DNA of 64,000 bases, from NCBI RefSeq assembly GCF_011759375.1, contig NZ_JAARML010000001.1, positions 682,001 to 746,000 of the forward strand, written 5' to 3'. This document shows positions 18,929-29,200 of the stretch, piece by piece. Numbering within the stretch: position 1 is the first letter of the stretch; every line of letters starts with the position of its first letter. A program made the translations under genes and the position numbers. The notes under the pieces were generated by a model. The model searched no databases, was not told the origin of the DNA, and saw only the letters and a program-made list of their open reading frames with translations. The DNA is from Paraflavitalea devenefica (GTDB lineage: Bacteria > Bacteroidota > Bacteroidia > Chitinophagales > Chitinophagaceae).

Positions 18929-19654
18929 ATGGCCAAACGACTGCTTTCCATTTTCCTCCTTATCCGGGGTTATGCAGCCTTCGCGCAGGATACTACTGCC
19001 GATAGTAGTTTCACCGCCACCGCCCTGCACAATGCAGTGGCCTCCTACCATCACTATATTGACAAACAATCGCGCCTCTATAATGGCATTGAATACATAG
19101 GTTATTCTCCGAAGATCGAGGGCATTCCTTATTTCCTGGAAAACACCTGGCAACGGGGAAGTATTGTGTATGATGGCATCGCCTATGATACGGTAAAGAT
19201 GATGTATGATATGGTGAAAGACCGTGTGATCATCCTGCACTTCAATGGCTTTTACCGCCTGGCCCTGTTCAGCGAAAAGGTAACATCCTTTTCGCTCATG
19301 AACCACCACTTTGTTCGCTTCGAACAGGACAGCCTGGGCCGTTCACCCCTGGAAACAGGTTTTTATGATCAATTGTATACCGGCCCCTCTGCTGTGCTGG
19401 CCCGCCGAAGCAAGTTTATTGAAGAGACAGTCAGGGAGCAACTGGAAAGAAAGTTTGTTGAACAATATCACTACTATATTTATAAAGACGGCAATTACCA
19501 TATTATAAGAACAAAGAAGGCCCTCTTCTCCCTGTTGAAAGACCGTGCCCGCGAGGTAAAACAATACCTGAGGAATCAAAAACTGAAGTTCAGAAAAGAT
19601 AAAGAGACTACCATTCTGCAAGCGGCTACCCATTACGACTCCTTAAAAAACTGA
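18929..19654 (+). CDS. Exported protein of unknown function, first gene of a TonB operon
   Basis: The 241-residue protein has a signal peptide (LLSIFLLIRGYAAFAQ). No known domain is recognised. The body holds an antiparallel-looking strand pattern (RGSIVYDGIAYDTVKMMYDMVKDRVIILHFNGFYRLALFSEKV) and a basic, helical C-terminus (LLKDRAREVKQYLRNQKLKFRKDKE). It ends one base before the TonB receptor start, so the two are translationally linked and it probably works in the periplasm with that receptor. Confidence 0.6.
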   Translation: MAKRLLSIFLLIRGYAAFAQDTTADSSFTATALHNAVASYHHYIDKQSRLYNGIEYIGYSPKIEGIPYFLENTWQRGSIVYDGIAYDTVKMMYDMVKDRVIILHFNGFYRLALFSEKVTSFSLMNHHFVRFEQDSLGRSPLETGFYDQLYTGPSAVLARRSKFIEETVREQLERKFVEQYHYYIYKDGNYHIIRTKKALFSLLKDRAREVKQYLRNQKLKFRKDKETTILQAATHYDSLKN

Positions 19655-19655
19655 T

Positions 19656-22436
19656 ATGAGACGACCACCTTTCCTTGTCCTGCTGGTTTTTGCATTGATG
19701 TGTTGTTGTGGCCAGGCAATAGCCCGGCAGGCTGATCCCAAACGGGTGAGTGTTGCCTTCAAGGACACGACTATTGATGTGATTGTCCAGGAGCTGGAAC
19801 AACAAACAGGCTACCATTTCTTTTATGACCCCGTTCAGTTTGACAGTATCCGCATCAGTGTAGCAGCCACCAACCAGCCGCTTCAACAGGTACTTGAGCA
19901 AACTTTTTCCAATACCGGTTTTAGTTTTACGATCCTCGCCGACAGGCAATATGTATTACTCACTAAAGGCGTAGCCATCAAAACCGCCCTGCCGGACGGC
20001 TTTTTTGCCAGGACAATAAAAGATACGGTGCGCAGGGAACAGGCAGGCATACCGGATTATGGCGACAAGAAGAAGGTACGCGCTGATGCTTCTATTGAAA
20101 ATAAGTTGTTTGAGATAGGCGCCAAAACCAGCAATCCGCCACCGGGCAATGTTACAGTAGCCGGCTATGTACGCAATATGAAGACCGGGGAACCAGTCGT
20201 GGGCGCTGCTGTAGCTGTGCAAGGCGCTTCCATCGGCGCCGCCACTGATCAATACGGTTATTATTCCATTACGATGCCTAAAGGAAGGTATGTACTGAAT
20301 ATACAGGGCATTGGCATGAAGGATACGAAACGTCAGATACTGTTGTACACCGGTGGAAAACTGGACATTGATATGGAAGAGCGTGTGACCTCGCTGAAAG
20401 AGGTGATCGTTTCGGCACAGAAGCTGGCCAATATCCGCAATGTGCAGATGGGAACAGAACGGTTGACAATCAGGGCTATTAAACAGATACCCACGGCTTT
20501 TGGGGAAGCAGATATTATCAAGGCAGTACTTACCCTGCCCGGCGTAAAATCGGTAGGCGAGGCCAGCACAGGATTTAATGTACGGGGTGGGGCCGCTGAT
20601 CAGAACCTGATACTTTTTAATGATGCCACGATTTATAATCCATCGCATTTCTTTGGCTTCTTCTCTGCTTTCAATCCGGACATTGTGAAGGATGTGGAGT
20701 TATACAAGAGCAGCATTCCTGCCAAATACGGCGGACGTTTATCTTCCGTACTGGATATTTCCAGCCGGGAGGGTAATAAAAAAGAGTTTACCGGCACTGC
20801 CGGTATCGGGCTATTAACCAGCCGTATTAATATAGAAGGGCCTATCCAGCAGGAAAAAACATCGTTCATCCTGGGGGCACGCACCACTTATGCACGCTGG
20901 CTGCTGAAACTGCTGCCCGATGAATACGAGAACAGCAAGGCCTCTTTTTATGATGTGAACCTGCATATCAGTCATCAATTCAACAAGAACAATAACCTGT
21001 ATATAACCGGCTATACCAGCAAGGACCGTTTTAACCTGAACAGCGATACCACGTACGGGTACAACAATAATAACCTATCCATTAAGTGGAAGCATATTTT
21101 CTCGAATAAAGTGACCGGCGTGTTCACCGCAGGATATGACCGGTATGCCTATCATATATCCAGTGAGAAGAATAAGGTGAATGCTTATAAACTGGGATTT
21201 GATATTAATCAGTTCACTGTTAAAGCTGACTTTACCTGGTACCAAAGTCCCCAGCATACGGTTGATTTTGGTGTAAGCACGATCCGGTATAAGCTTCATC
21301 CGGGCAATTACGAACCTGTAGGCAAGGAATCGCTGATCGTTCCCAATAAAGTGGCAGCGGAGCAGGCACAGGAAAGTGCGATCTATTTATCGGAGAAATG
21401 GAATATCACACCCGAGCTTTCCGTACAGGCCGGGGCACGTTATTCCCTGTACCACTACCTGGGACCAGGTGAAATTAACAGGTACGCCTCCGGACTTCCC
21501 AAGAACCCCGACAATGTAGTAGCAGTTAACAGTTATAAAAAAGGAGATGTGATACAAACGTATCACGGACCTGAATGGCGTCTTTCTGCACGGTATAGTA
21601 TTACACCCAGTTTTTCTGTAAAAGCGGGGTATAATTCACTGCGCCAGTATATTCATATGCTGTCCAATACCACCGCCATTTCGCCCACTGATATCTGGAA
21701 GCTGAGCGACCCCAATATTAAACCGCAGCATGGCGACCAGGTTTCTTTTGGCCTGTACAAGAATTTTAAATCCAACTCTATTGAGACGTCTGTTGAGGTG
21801 TATTATAAACGTATTAAGGACTACCTGGATTATAAGAGCGGCGCATCCCTGGTGATGAACCACCACATTGAAACAGATGTGATAGGCACCAAAGGAAGAG
21901 CCTACGGACTTGAACTGATGGTGAAGAAACAGAATGGTAAGCTGAATGGCTGGATCAGTTATACCTACTCCCGCATACAGTTACAGATGGATGACCCCAC
22001 TTCCGGAGAGATTATTAACCGCGGAGAATATTATCCGGCCAATTACGATAAACCACATGATGTAACGATGGTGAGCAATTACCGGTTCACCCACCGCTTC
22101 AGCATTTCCCTGAATGCCACGTACAGTACCGGCCGCCCGGTGACTTTACCGATTGGCCGTTATTATTATGGCGGTTCCTGGCGGGCACTGTATTCGGACA
22201 GGAATGCTTACCGTATCCCTGATTATTTCCGTACTGATTTTGCCATGATCGTGGAAGGCAATCATAAGGTAAAACAGAAGACCCATAATTCATGGACATT
22301 CGGATTGTATAATTTAACCGGCAGGAAGAATCCCTATTCTGTGTATTTCGTTTCCGAGAACGGAAGTGTGAATGGCTATAAGCTCTCCATTTTCGGAAGC
22401 ATTATTCCTTTTGTTAATTACAATATTCGTTTCTAA
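19656..22436 (+). CDS. TonB-dependent receptor with STN and carboxypeptidase-regulatory domains
   Basis: The 926-residue outer-membrane receptor carries a signal peptide, an STN domain (about 28-85; VSVAFKDTTIDVIVQELEQQ), a CarboxypepD-regulatory-like domain (about 165-245; GYVRNMKTGEPVVGAAV), a plug (GVKSVGEASTGFNVRGGAADQNLILFNDATIYNPSHFFGF) and a barrel ending in IIPFVNYNIRF. It lacks the long SusC features and is followed by a DUF4249 lipoprotein instead of SusD, a pairing common in Bacteroidota. An STN domain with no local FecR suggests either a distant anti-sigma partner or a structural role. Confidence 0.9.
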   Translation: MRRPPFLVLLVFALMCCCGQAIARQADPKRVSVAFKDTTIDVIVQELEQQTGYHFFYDPVQFDSIRISVAATNQPLQQVLEQTFSNTGFSFTILADRQYVLLTKGVAIKTALPDGFFARTIKDTVRREQAGIPDYGDKKKVRADASIENKLFEIGAKTSNPPPGNVTVAGYVRNMKTGEPVVGAAVAVQGASIGAATDQYGYYSITMPKGRYVLNIQGIGMKDTKRQILLYTGGKLDIDMEERVTSLKEVIVSAQKLANIRNVQMGTERLTIRAIKQIPTAFGEADIIKAVLTLPGVKSVGEASTGFNVRGGAADQNLILFNDATIYNPSHFFGFFSAFNPDIVKDVELYKSSIPAKYGGRLSSVLDISSREGNKKEFTGTAGIGLLTSRINIEGPIQQEKTSFILGARTTYARWLLKLLPDEYENSKASFYDVNLHISHQFNKNNNLYITGYTSKDRFNLNSDTTYGYNNNNLSIKWKHIFSNKVTGVFTAGYDRYAYHISSEKNKVNAYKLGFDINQFTVKADFTWYQSPQHTVDFGVSTIRYKLHPGNYEPVGKESLIVPNKVAAEQAQESAIYLSEKWNITPELSVQAGARYSLYHYLGPGEINRYASGLPKNPDNVVAVNSYKKGDVIQTYHGPEWRLSARYSITPSFSVKAGYNSLRQYIHMLSNTTAISPTDIWKLSDPNIKPQHGDQVSFGLYKNFKSNSIETSVEVYYKRIKDYLDYKSGASLVMNHHIETDVIGTKGRAYGLELMVKKQNGKLNGWISYTYSRIQLQMDDPTSGEIINRGEYYPANYDKPHDVTMVSNYRFTHRFSISLNATYSTGRPVTLPIGRYYYGGSWRALYSDRNAYRIPDYFRTDFAMIVEGNHKVKQKTHNSWTFGLYNLTGRKNPYSVYFVSENGSVNGYKLSIFGSIIPFVNYNIRF

Positions 22437-22447
22437 ATATTACGGGC

Positions 22448-23596
22448 ATGAAAAAGCTTTTTTATAGTTGTGTGGTGGTGTTACTGGTGATGAGTTGCAA
22501 GGAGCAATTTGATCCGCCTGTCACCGCGCCTGTCAATGGCTACCTGGTCGTGGACGGCATTATTAATAGTGGAACAGGGTCTACCAATATCAGGCTGTCG
22601 CGCACGGTAAACCTGGCCGACAGCGCGCGGATGAATAATGAGCGGAATGCCCTGGTGCGGGTAGAAGGGGAAGACAACAGCAGTTATCCGCTGGCCGAGG
22701 TAGCGCAGGGATTGTACAGCCATCCCCAGTTATCCCTTAGCAGGAATGTGAAGTACCGCCTTTATATTAAGACCTCAGATGGCAAAGAGTATGTATCTGA
22801 TTATTCCAGGGTTATCCCAACTCCGCCTATTGACAGTATCCGCTGGGAGCAGCCAGGCGATCTGCAGTTGTATATTAATACCCACGACCCATTAAATAAG
22901 ACGCTGTATTACCGCTGGGAATGGGAAGAGACCTGGGAGTTCCATTCTGCTTTCACCACCCAGCTTGAATATGCGTATGGCAGGCCCGGAGAGATTACCG
23001 GCATCAAATACAGGTTTCCTAACCAGAATCATGATCTGAGCAAGTATTACTGCTGGAAACATGGTAGCTCTACCAACCTGATCATTGGCTCATCGGCCAA
23101 GCTGAGCAGGGACAGTATTGACCTTCCCCTTCATTTTATTCCACGGGGATCCGTGAAATTAAGTGTACTATATAGTATTAAAGTAAAACAATATGCTGTA
23201 AGCAGGGAAGGGTATGATTTCCTGCAAAGAATGAAGAAGAATACGGAGCAAACAGGCACCTTGTTCGACGCACAGCCTTCGGAGCTGGTGGGCAATATAC
23301 ATGCTAAGAACAACCCTAATGAGATCGTGATCGGCTTTGTAGATGTAGCTGACCAGCAGGAAAAGAGGATCTTTATCCGGGCCAGCGAAATGAACAACTG
23401 GGGATACCGCACCGGCTGCACAGAACTCATAGTGCCGAATGTCCTGGACAGCATTCTTGCCTACAGTTACCTGATGCCTACCTCTGTAGAGGAAATGACG
23501 CCATTCGGAGACATTCTTTCATACAGGGGTTCCGGACCTACCTGCGTAGATTGTACGCTTACCGGTACGAATGTGCGTCCTTCGTTCTGGCCTTAA
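22448..23596 (+). CDS. DUF4249-family lipoprotein
   Basis: The 382-residue protein has a lipobox (VVVLLVMSCKE) and the DUF4249 pattern: FDPPVTAPVNGYLVVDGIINSGTG near the N-terminus and an ending with the cysteine-containing GSGPTCVDCTLTGTN-RPSFWP. DUF4249 proteins are nearly always encoded next to a TonB receptor and are thought to be surface partners of it, but the function is not proven. It starts 11 bp after the receptor stop. Confidence 0.88.
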   Translation: MKKLFYSCVVVLLVMSCKEQFDPPVTAPVNGYLVVDGIINSGTGSTNIRLSRTVNLADSARMNNERNALVRVEGEDNSSYPLAEVAQGLYSHPQLSLSRNVKYRLYIKTSDGKEYVSDYSRVIPTPPIDSIRWEQPGDLQLYINTHDPLNKTLYYRWEWEETWEFHSAFTTQLEYAYGRPGEITGIKYRFPNQNHDLSKYYCWKHGSSTNLIIGSSAKLSRDSIDLPLHFIPRGSVKLSVLYSIKVKQYAVSREGYDFLQRMKKNTEQTGTLFDAQPSELVGNIHAKNNPNEIVIGFVDVADQQEKRIFIRASEMNNWGYRTGCTELIVPNVLDSILAYSYLMPTSVEEMTPFGDILSYRGSGPTCVDCTLTGTNVRPSFWP

Positions 23597-23628
23597 TGAA
23601 TGTATACACGAGTATAATTTAAAATATA

Positions 23629-26034
23629 ATGATGCTTCCGACATCACGCATGATAACAAAACAAGGATGGCTATTACTGATGGCCTGCCTGCTGTTGGGC
23701 AGCATGGATACAGCCGCCCAGGATTTTACGCAGGCCATCCATACCCGGTTTGACGAGTACCGGAAAACGGCTTTGACTGAAAAAGTATACGTCCATACAG
23801 ATAAACGCTTTTACCTGGCCGGTGAGCTATTATGGTTCAAAGTATATTATGTTGACGGCAGTTTCCATAGGCCATTTGACCTGAGCAAGGTGGCTTATGC
23901 AGAGCTGCTGGATAAGGACAATAAACCGGTGATGCAGGCTAAGGTAGCATTGAAAACGGGTCATGGCAATGGTTCTTTTTATATCCCGTCTTCTATTAAT
24001 ACGGGGCAGTATACGTTAAGGGCCTATACGAACTGGATGAAAAATTTTGGGCCTGATTATTTTTTTGAACAACCTGTCACTATTGTCAACTCCCTGAAAC
24101 CTCTGCCCCCGTCCACGGCCGATACCGGTAACCGCATTGCAGCCAAATTTTTCCCGGAAGGAGGCAATCTGGTAAAAGGCATTAACAGTAAGGTGGCTTT
24201 CCAGGTTACTGATCAATATGGCAAAGGGATTGGTTTTACCGGTACACTCAGCAACCAGCGCAATGAGGTGGTATTGCAATTCAAGCCGGAGCAATTTGGC
24301 ATTGGTCATTTCCTGTTTACCCCGGTGGCAGGCGACAGCTATACAGCAACGATCACCGCTGATAACGGCAGCACAATTATCCGTGCATTACCGGTTATTC
24401 ATGAGCAGGGATATGTAATGCAATTACAGGAGGAAGCCAATGGACAGTTGCAGATCAGTGTGCGCTCCAATATGCCTGCAGGAGCAGAAGAGGTCTTTTT
24501 GTTTGCCCATAGCCGGCAGGTGATCAAAGTAGCCGCCAGGCAATCCATCGTAAATGGTGTAGCACATTTCACGGTTGACAGAAATAAACTGGGCGAGGGC
24601 ATTTCCCAATTCACTGTTTTTAACAACACCAGGCAGCCGGTATGTGAGCGCCTGTATTTTAAGCCCCTGCAGCAGGTCCTTTCCATTGGCGCGTCGGGCG
24701 TTGCACCCCAATATGATAGCCGGAAGCCCGTAAGCTTTTCACTGAACACGGCCGTTGCTGCCGGCAAAGGGGTACCCGCCGACCTGTCTTTATCTGTGTA
24801 CCGGGTAGACGCAATGTCACAACAGGATCCCGGTAGTATCCTCAGCTACCTGTGGCTCAGCTCTGATCTGAAAGGAACTATTGAATCGCCGGAATATTAT
24901 TTTTCGGCACAAAGCCCGGCAGTGATGGCCGCGCTGGACAACCTGATGCTGGTGCATGGCTGGAGGAGGTTTGACTGGAAGGAGGTATTGAATAATAAGA
25001 CAGCTTCTTTTGAATATATTCCTGAGTTTGACGGGCATTTTATTACCGGGAAGATCACCCATTCCGGTACCGGCGCTCCTATTGCAGCCGCAAAAACCTA
25101 TTTATCGGTAGCGGGCACTAAACTGCAATTCTATCCTATGCTCAGTGGTGATAATGGCGCTATGCGGTTTGATGTACGGAATTATTACGGCCCCGGTGAG
25201 ATCATCCTGCAGGCAGAAGCATTGACAGACAGCAATTATACCATGGATGTGCAAAGCCCTTTTTCAGAAAAGTATACAGTCCATGCGTCTTTCCCGCTCT
25301 CCCTCTCGCCCGGGCTTCAACAAACCCTTACAGAAGGGAGCATTAATATGCAGGTTCAAAACGCCTACTTCAGTGAGCGGCTGAGCCAGTTTACTGTACC
25401 ACAGATAGACACGATGCCCTTTTTCGGAAATGGTTATAAGAAGTACCTGATGGATGATTATGTACGGTTTACCACTACGGAAGAGATCTTGCGGGAATAT
25501 GTTCCGGATGTTGCCGTAAGAAAAAGCGACGGACAGTTCCAACTGTATATTTTCAACTGGGAAACGGAGCGGCATTATAAGACGAGCCCGCTGGTATTGC
25601 TGGACGGCGTTCCGGTAAGTATCCAGAAGATAATGACGTATGATCCTTTAAAGCTGCGCCAGTTGCAGGTAGTTACCGACCGGTATGTTTCCGGTGACTT
25701 CACGTATGATGGCATTATCAGTTTCACTACTTATCATGGCGACCTGGATGAGCTGCAGCTCGACACCAAGGCTGTTATACTGGACTATGACGGTCTGCAA
25801 CTGCAACGCGAATTTTACGCGCCGGTGTATGAAACACCGGAACAGGTGGCCAGCCGCTTACCCGACTTCAGGAATTTGCTGTACTGGTCGCCGGACATAC
25901 AAACAGACAGCACTGGCAAGGCGATGGTCCGTTTCTTCACCTCGGACCTGAAAGGGAAGTATGTAGCGATATTACAAGGCATTGACAGTAATGGACATGC
26001 GGGCAGCTATTCCTTTGAGTTTGAAGTAAAATAA
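23629..26034 (+). CDS. Exported MG2-domain (macroglobulin-like) protein of the TonB/DUF4249 operon
   Basis: The 801-residue protein has a signal peptide (LLLMACLLLGSMDTAAQ). The segment TEKVYVHTDKRFYLAGELLWFKVYYVD is the MG2-type beta-sandwich opening seen in a large Bacteroidota family. Further beta domains follow, including a carboxypeptidase-regulatory-like one around 475-560, and the C-terminus (DGIISFTTYHGDL, then YWSPDIQTDSTGKAMVRFFTSDLKGKY) matches the end of that family. An ATG at 23650 is an alternative start. It probably sits at the outer membrane as an accessory to the receptor upstream; the role is inference. Confidence 0.7.
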   Translation: MMLPTSRMITKQGWLLLMACLLLGSMDTAAQDFTQAIHTRFDEYRKTALTEKVYVHTDKRFYLAGELLWFKVYYVDGSFHRPFDLSKVAYAELLDKDNKPVMQAKVALKTGHGNGSFYIPSSINTGQYTLRAYTNWMKNFGPDYFFEQPVTIVNSLKPLPPSTADTGNRIAAKFFPEGGNLVKGINSKVAFQVTDQYGKGIGFTGTLSNQRNEVVLQFKPEQFGIGHFLFTPVAGDSYTATITADNGSTIIRALPVIHEQGYVMQLQEEANGQLQISVRSNMPAGAEEVFLFAHSRQVIKVAARQSIVNGVAHFTVDRNKLGEGISQFTVFNNTRQPVCERLYFKPLQQVLSIGASGVAPQYDSRKPVSFSLNTAVAAGKGVPADLSLSVYRVDAMSQQDPGSILSYLWLSSDLKGTIESPEYYFSAQSPAVMAALDNLMLVHGWRRFDWKEVLNNKTASFEYIPEFDGHFITGKITHSGTGAPIAAAKTYLSVAGTKLQFYPMLSGDNGAMRFDVRNYYGPGEIILQAEALTDSNYTMDVQSPFSEKYTVHASFPLSLSPGLQQTLTEGSINMQVQNAYFSERLSQFTVPQIDTMPFFGNGYKKYLMDDYVRFTTTEEILREYVPDVAVRKSDGQFQLYIFNWETERHYKTSPLVLLDGVPVSIQKIMTYDPLKLRQLQVVTDRYVSGDFTYDGIISFTTYHGDLDELQLDTKAVILDYDGLQLQREFYAPVYETPEQVASRLPDFRNLLYWSPDIQTDSTGKAMVRFFTSDLKGKYVAILQGIDSNGHAGSYSFEFEVK

Positions 26035-26077
26035 CCAGCCTGCAGTTGATCCTGCATTCTATACAATAGATACCCGG

Positions 26078-26105
26078 AACCTGGCAATTCATGCCAGGTT
26101 TTTTA
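26078..26105 (+). terminator. Rho-independent terminator of the TonB operon
   Basis: AACCTGGCA (26078-26086) and TGCCAGGTT (26092-26100) form a perfect 9-bp stem with a 5-nt loop, followed by a run of T. It is 44 bp after the MG2-protein stop. Confidence 0.9.
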
Positions 26106-26272
26106 TTTACCTGCTTTATCAATTCCTGCACAATTCAGGCAGATGTTCCTGCAATTCATGCAATAACCCTTTAACCGGCTGTGTTTTCGTTTACATCTTT
26201 GCGCTGGTTCCCCCCTCCAGTATCACTCCCTGAAAACATTTATCAGTCTGTAATCATTCAATTAAACTATTT

Positions 26273-29200
26273 ATGAAAAGAAAGTTTACGCTCAGTATTA
26301 TGCTGTTACTGGCGGGCTACCTCGGGGTTTTTGCTACGGGGCCTACCCTGCCAGCTACCAATGGTGGTTTTACGTCCGTGGAAGGCAACAGATTCACTTT
26401 TGCCTTCGATAAAGGAAATGGCAATTCCCGGATTGTTGTAGTAAGGGAAGCGGTGAATATCTCCGCATCGCCTGTGAACCAGGTGGATTATACTGCCAAT
26501 GCGGTTTTTGAAACACCCAATACAGAATTTACGAATGCCGAAGGGTATGTAGTACTCAAAAACAACAGCACCTCCTCTTCCAGGGTAAGTGTTACAGTTA
26601 CCAACCTTAAACCGAATACCAGGTATTATGTAAGTGTGTTTGACTATAATGGTACCGGCACTGGTACAGAATACCTGACCATTCCTTTGAATGACAGTAT
26701 CGTTACGAAGGCGGTGCCTACCCAACCAGCACAGGGCATTACTTTTAGTGTAGTGGCCGGCAATAAGGTAACCCTGAAATGGCAGAAAGGGGATGGAGAC
26801 AAGCGAACAATCATAGCGCGCAAGGGCGCCCCGGTGAATGCCGTGCCGCAGGACTTCAAAGCATACAGGCATATCACCACATTCGGCACCGGGGATGTGA
26901 TCAACAACGATAATTATGTAGTGTATGATGGAACGGGCGCAGAGGCGACTGTATATGGACTTGAGCCCAATACCACTTATTATTTCTCCATTTTTGAAGC
27001 TAATGGTTCTTCCTATCCGGTATACCTGACACCAGGCACTTCCAAGGAGCAACTGACCAATGCAGGACCTACGCAGGCTTCGGGTAATATTACTTTTTAC
27101 AGTGTTGAAGGCAATAGTTTACAGTTAAACTTTGGACCAGGTAATGGCATGCATCAACTGATCATTGTGCGCAAAGGGCAGGCGGTAACCGCTGTACCTG
27201 TCAATGGCCGTACGTACACACCCAATACCGAATTTGGCAAGGGAGAAGCCATTGCCGATAGTCAGTTTGTGATCAATACGCTTCGTGACGACAGAACGGT
27301 TACGCATCTTGAGCCAGGCACGATCTATCATTTCCGGGTATATGATTATGATGTAACCAGCAGTGGTTATCCTTATTATCTTACCAGCAGTTATTCGCAA
27401 AAAGGAGGCAGTACAGCTACAACTCCCACCGCGCAGGCAAAGAATGCACATTTTGAGAATATAACCGGCAGTTCTGCTATGATCAAGTTCGATGTTGGTG
27501 TGGGTGGTGGCAGAAGGCTGGTGGTAATGAAGGAAGGCAGCCCTGTTGATGCTTCGCCTGTTGACCTCGTCAGGTACTCAAACGCCTCTGCTACTTTCCG
27601 TTCCGGATACCAGATCACACCGGGCAATTATGTTATGTCAGACGGAATGACCGGAACCGGGCTGACTGTTACCGGTCTTACGCCCGGCGTTACTTATCAT
27701 GCGGCTGTATTTGAGTTCAGCGGTAATAATGCCCCTATGTATGCAAGGCCTGGCGCAACAGCCGAGGTTACTATTCCCAATGAGCCTACCGCCAAGGCTA
27801 CCGGCTTTAGCCCCAGTTCACATGAAGGCAACGCCTTCCGGATTAGCTGGACCGGTGGTAATGGCACCCGGCGACTGGTAGTGGCCCGTAAAGGAGCAGC
27901 AGTAACAGCATTTCCCCAAGATGGTACTACCTATACACCTGATAACGATTTTGGCGAAGGCCCTATCACCGGTGATGGCCAGTTTGTGGTGCATGATGGA
28001 GAAGAAAGGGCGTTTACTTTAAAGAATCTTGAGATCGGCACTGTATATCATTTGGCTATTTTTGAATACAATGTAACAGGTGCTGGTCCGGATTATTTGC
28101 TCAGCAGTTTCCTGGCTGGCAGTTCCTCTACCGTGGTTGCCCCTGTTTCACAGGCTACGGTAACTGCCAATAATATACAAGCCAACCAGGCCACTATTAA
28201 TTATGCTGCAGGAACAGGAGCAGGCAGGATATTTATTATGCGGGCAAACGCACCGGTGAATGTTACACCCCAGGACCTGACGTATTATTCCAATACGAAT
28301 ATCCATTTCGGCACTCCCAGCACCGAGATAGGCACCGGCAATTATATTGTTTACAGAACAGGAGGGACCAGCACTTTTATAGTTACCGATCTTGCTCCCA
28401 ATACCCAATACCATATTGCCGTATTTGAATTTAACGGCTCATCAGCGCCTGTATACAAGGCCCCGGGCGGTACGCATAGTTTCACAACAGCAGCAGCAGG
28501 CATACCACCTCCTACCAGTGCAGGACAAAACCCAAGGTTAAGCATGGTAGACGGCAATAAGTTGACCTTTGCCTGGGATGAAGGCAACGGCGAAAAACGG
28601 ATGGTAGTGATGCGGCAAGGGGCTGCAGTGAGTTTTACACCGGCCAACGGCAGCACCTATACACAGAATGCTGAATTCAGCAAGGGTACTGACCTGGGCG
28701 ACGGACAATATATTGTTTATAACAGCAGTAGCGGCGCTGCGCCGGTTACGAATCTTTTACCCAATACAACTTATCATTTCGCCGTGTATGAGTATAATGG
28801 AACGGGGACCAATACCAGCTACCTGATGACTCCCCTGACCTACCAGGCAGCATCAGCCAGCACACCAGCAGCAGGCGTTACTGATGTTGCTTCCACGCCA
28901 GGCAGTCAGTCAATTGATATAAGCTGGACGAATGGCCCCGGCAAAGGCCGGCTGGTGGTTATGAAGGAAGGCGGTAATGTTACAGTCACTCCGGCCGACC
29001 TGACGAAGTATGTTGCTGCTCCCAAATTCAAAGATGGCGTACAGATCGCTCCGGGCGAGTTTGTGGTGTATTCAAACACCGGCAGTTCAGTAACTGTTAC
29101 CGGACTTGATGCCAATAAGACTTATCATTTCACCATTTTTGAATATAATGGTGCAGATGCGCCGGTTTATAATATTCTGAATAAGTTAAGCAGCAGTGCT

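Noticed and set aside
26160..26215. TACATCTTTGC as a -7 box for the Fn3-repeat gene
   Set aside because: The TA to TTTG spacing is four, not two, and no -33 element stands at the right distance.
26306..27052. 248-codon frame antisense to the Fn3-repeat gene
   Set aside because: Shadow frame created by the repeats' codon bias.
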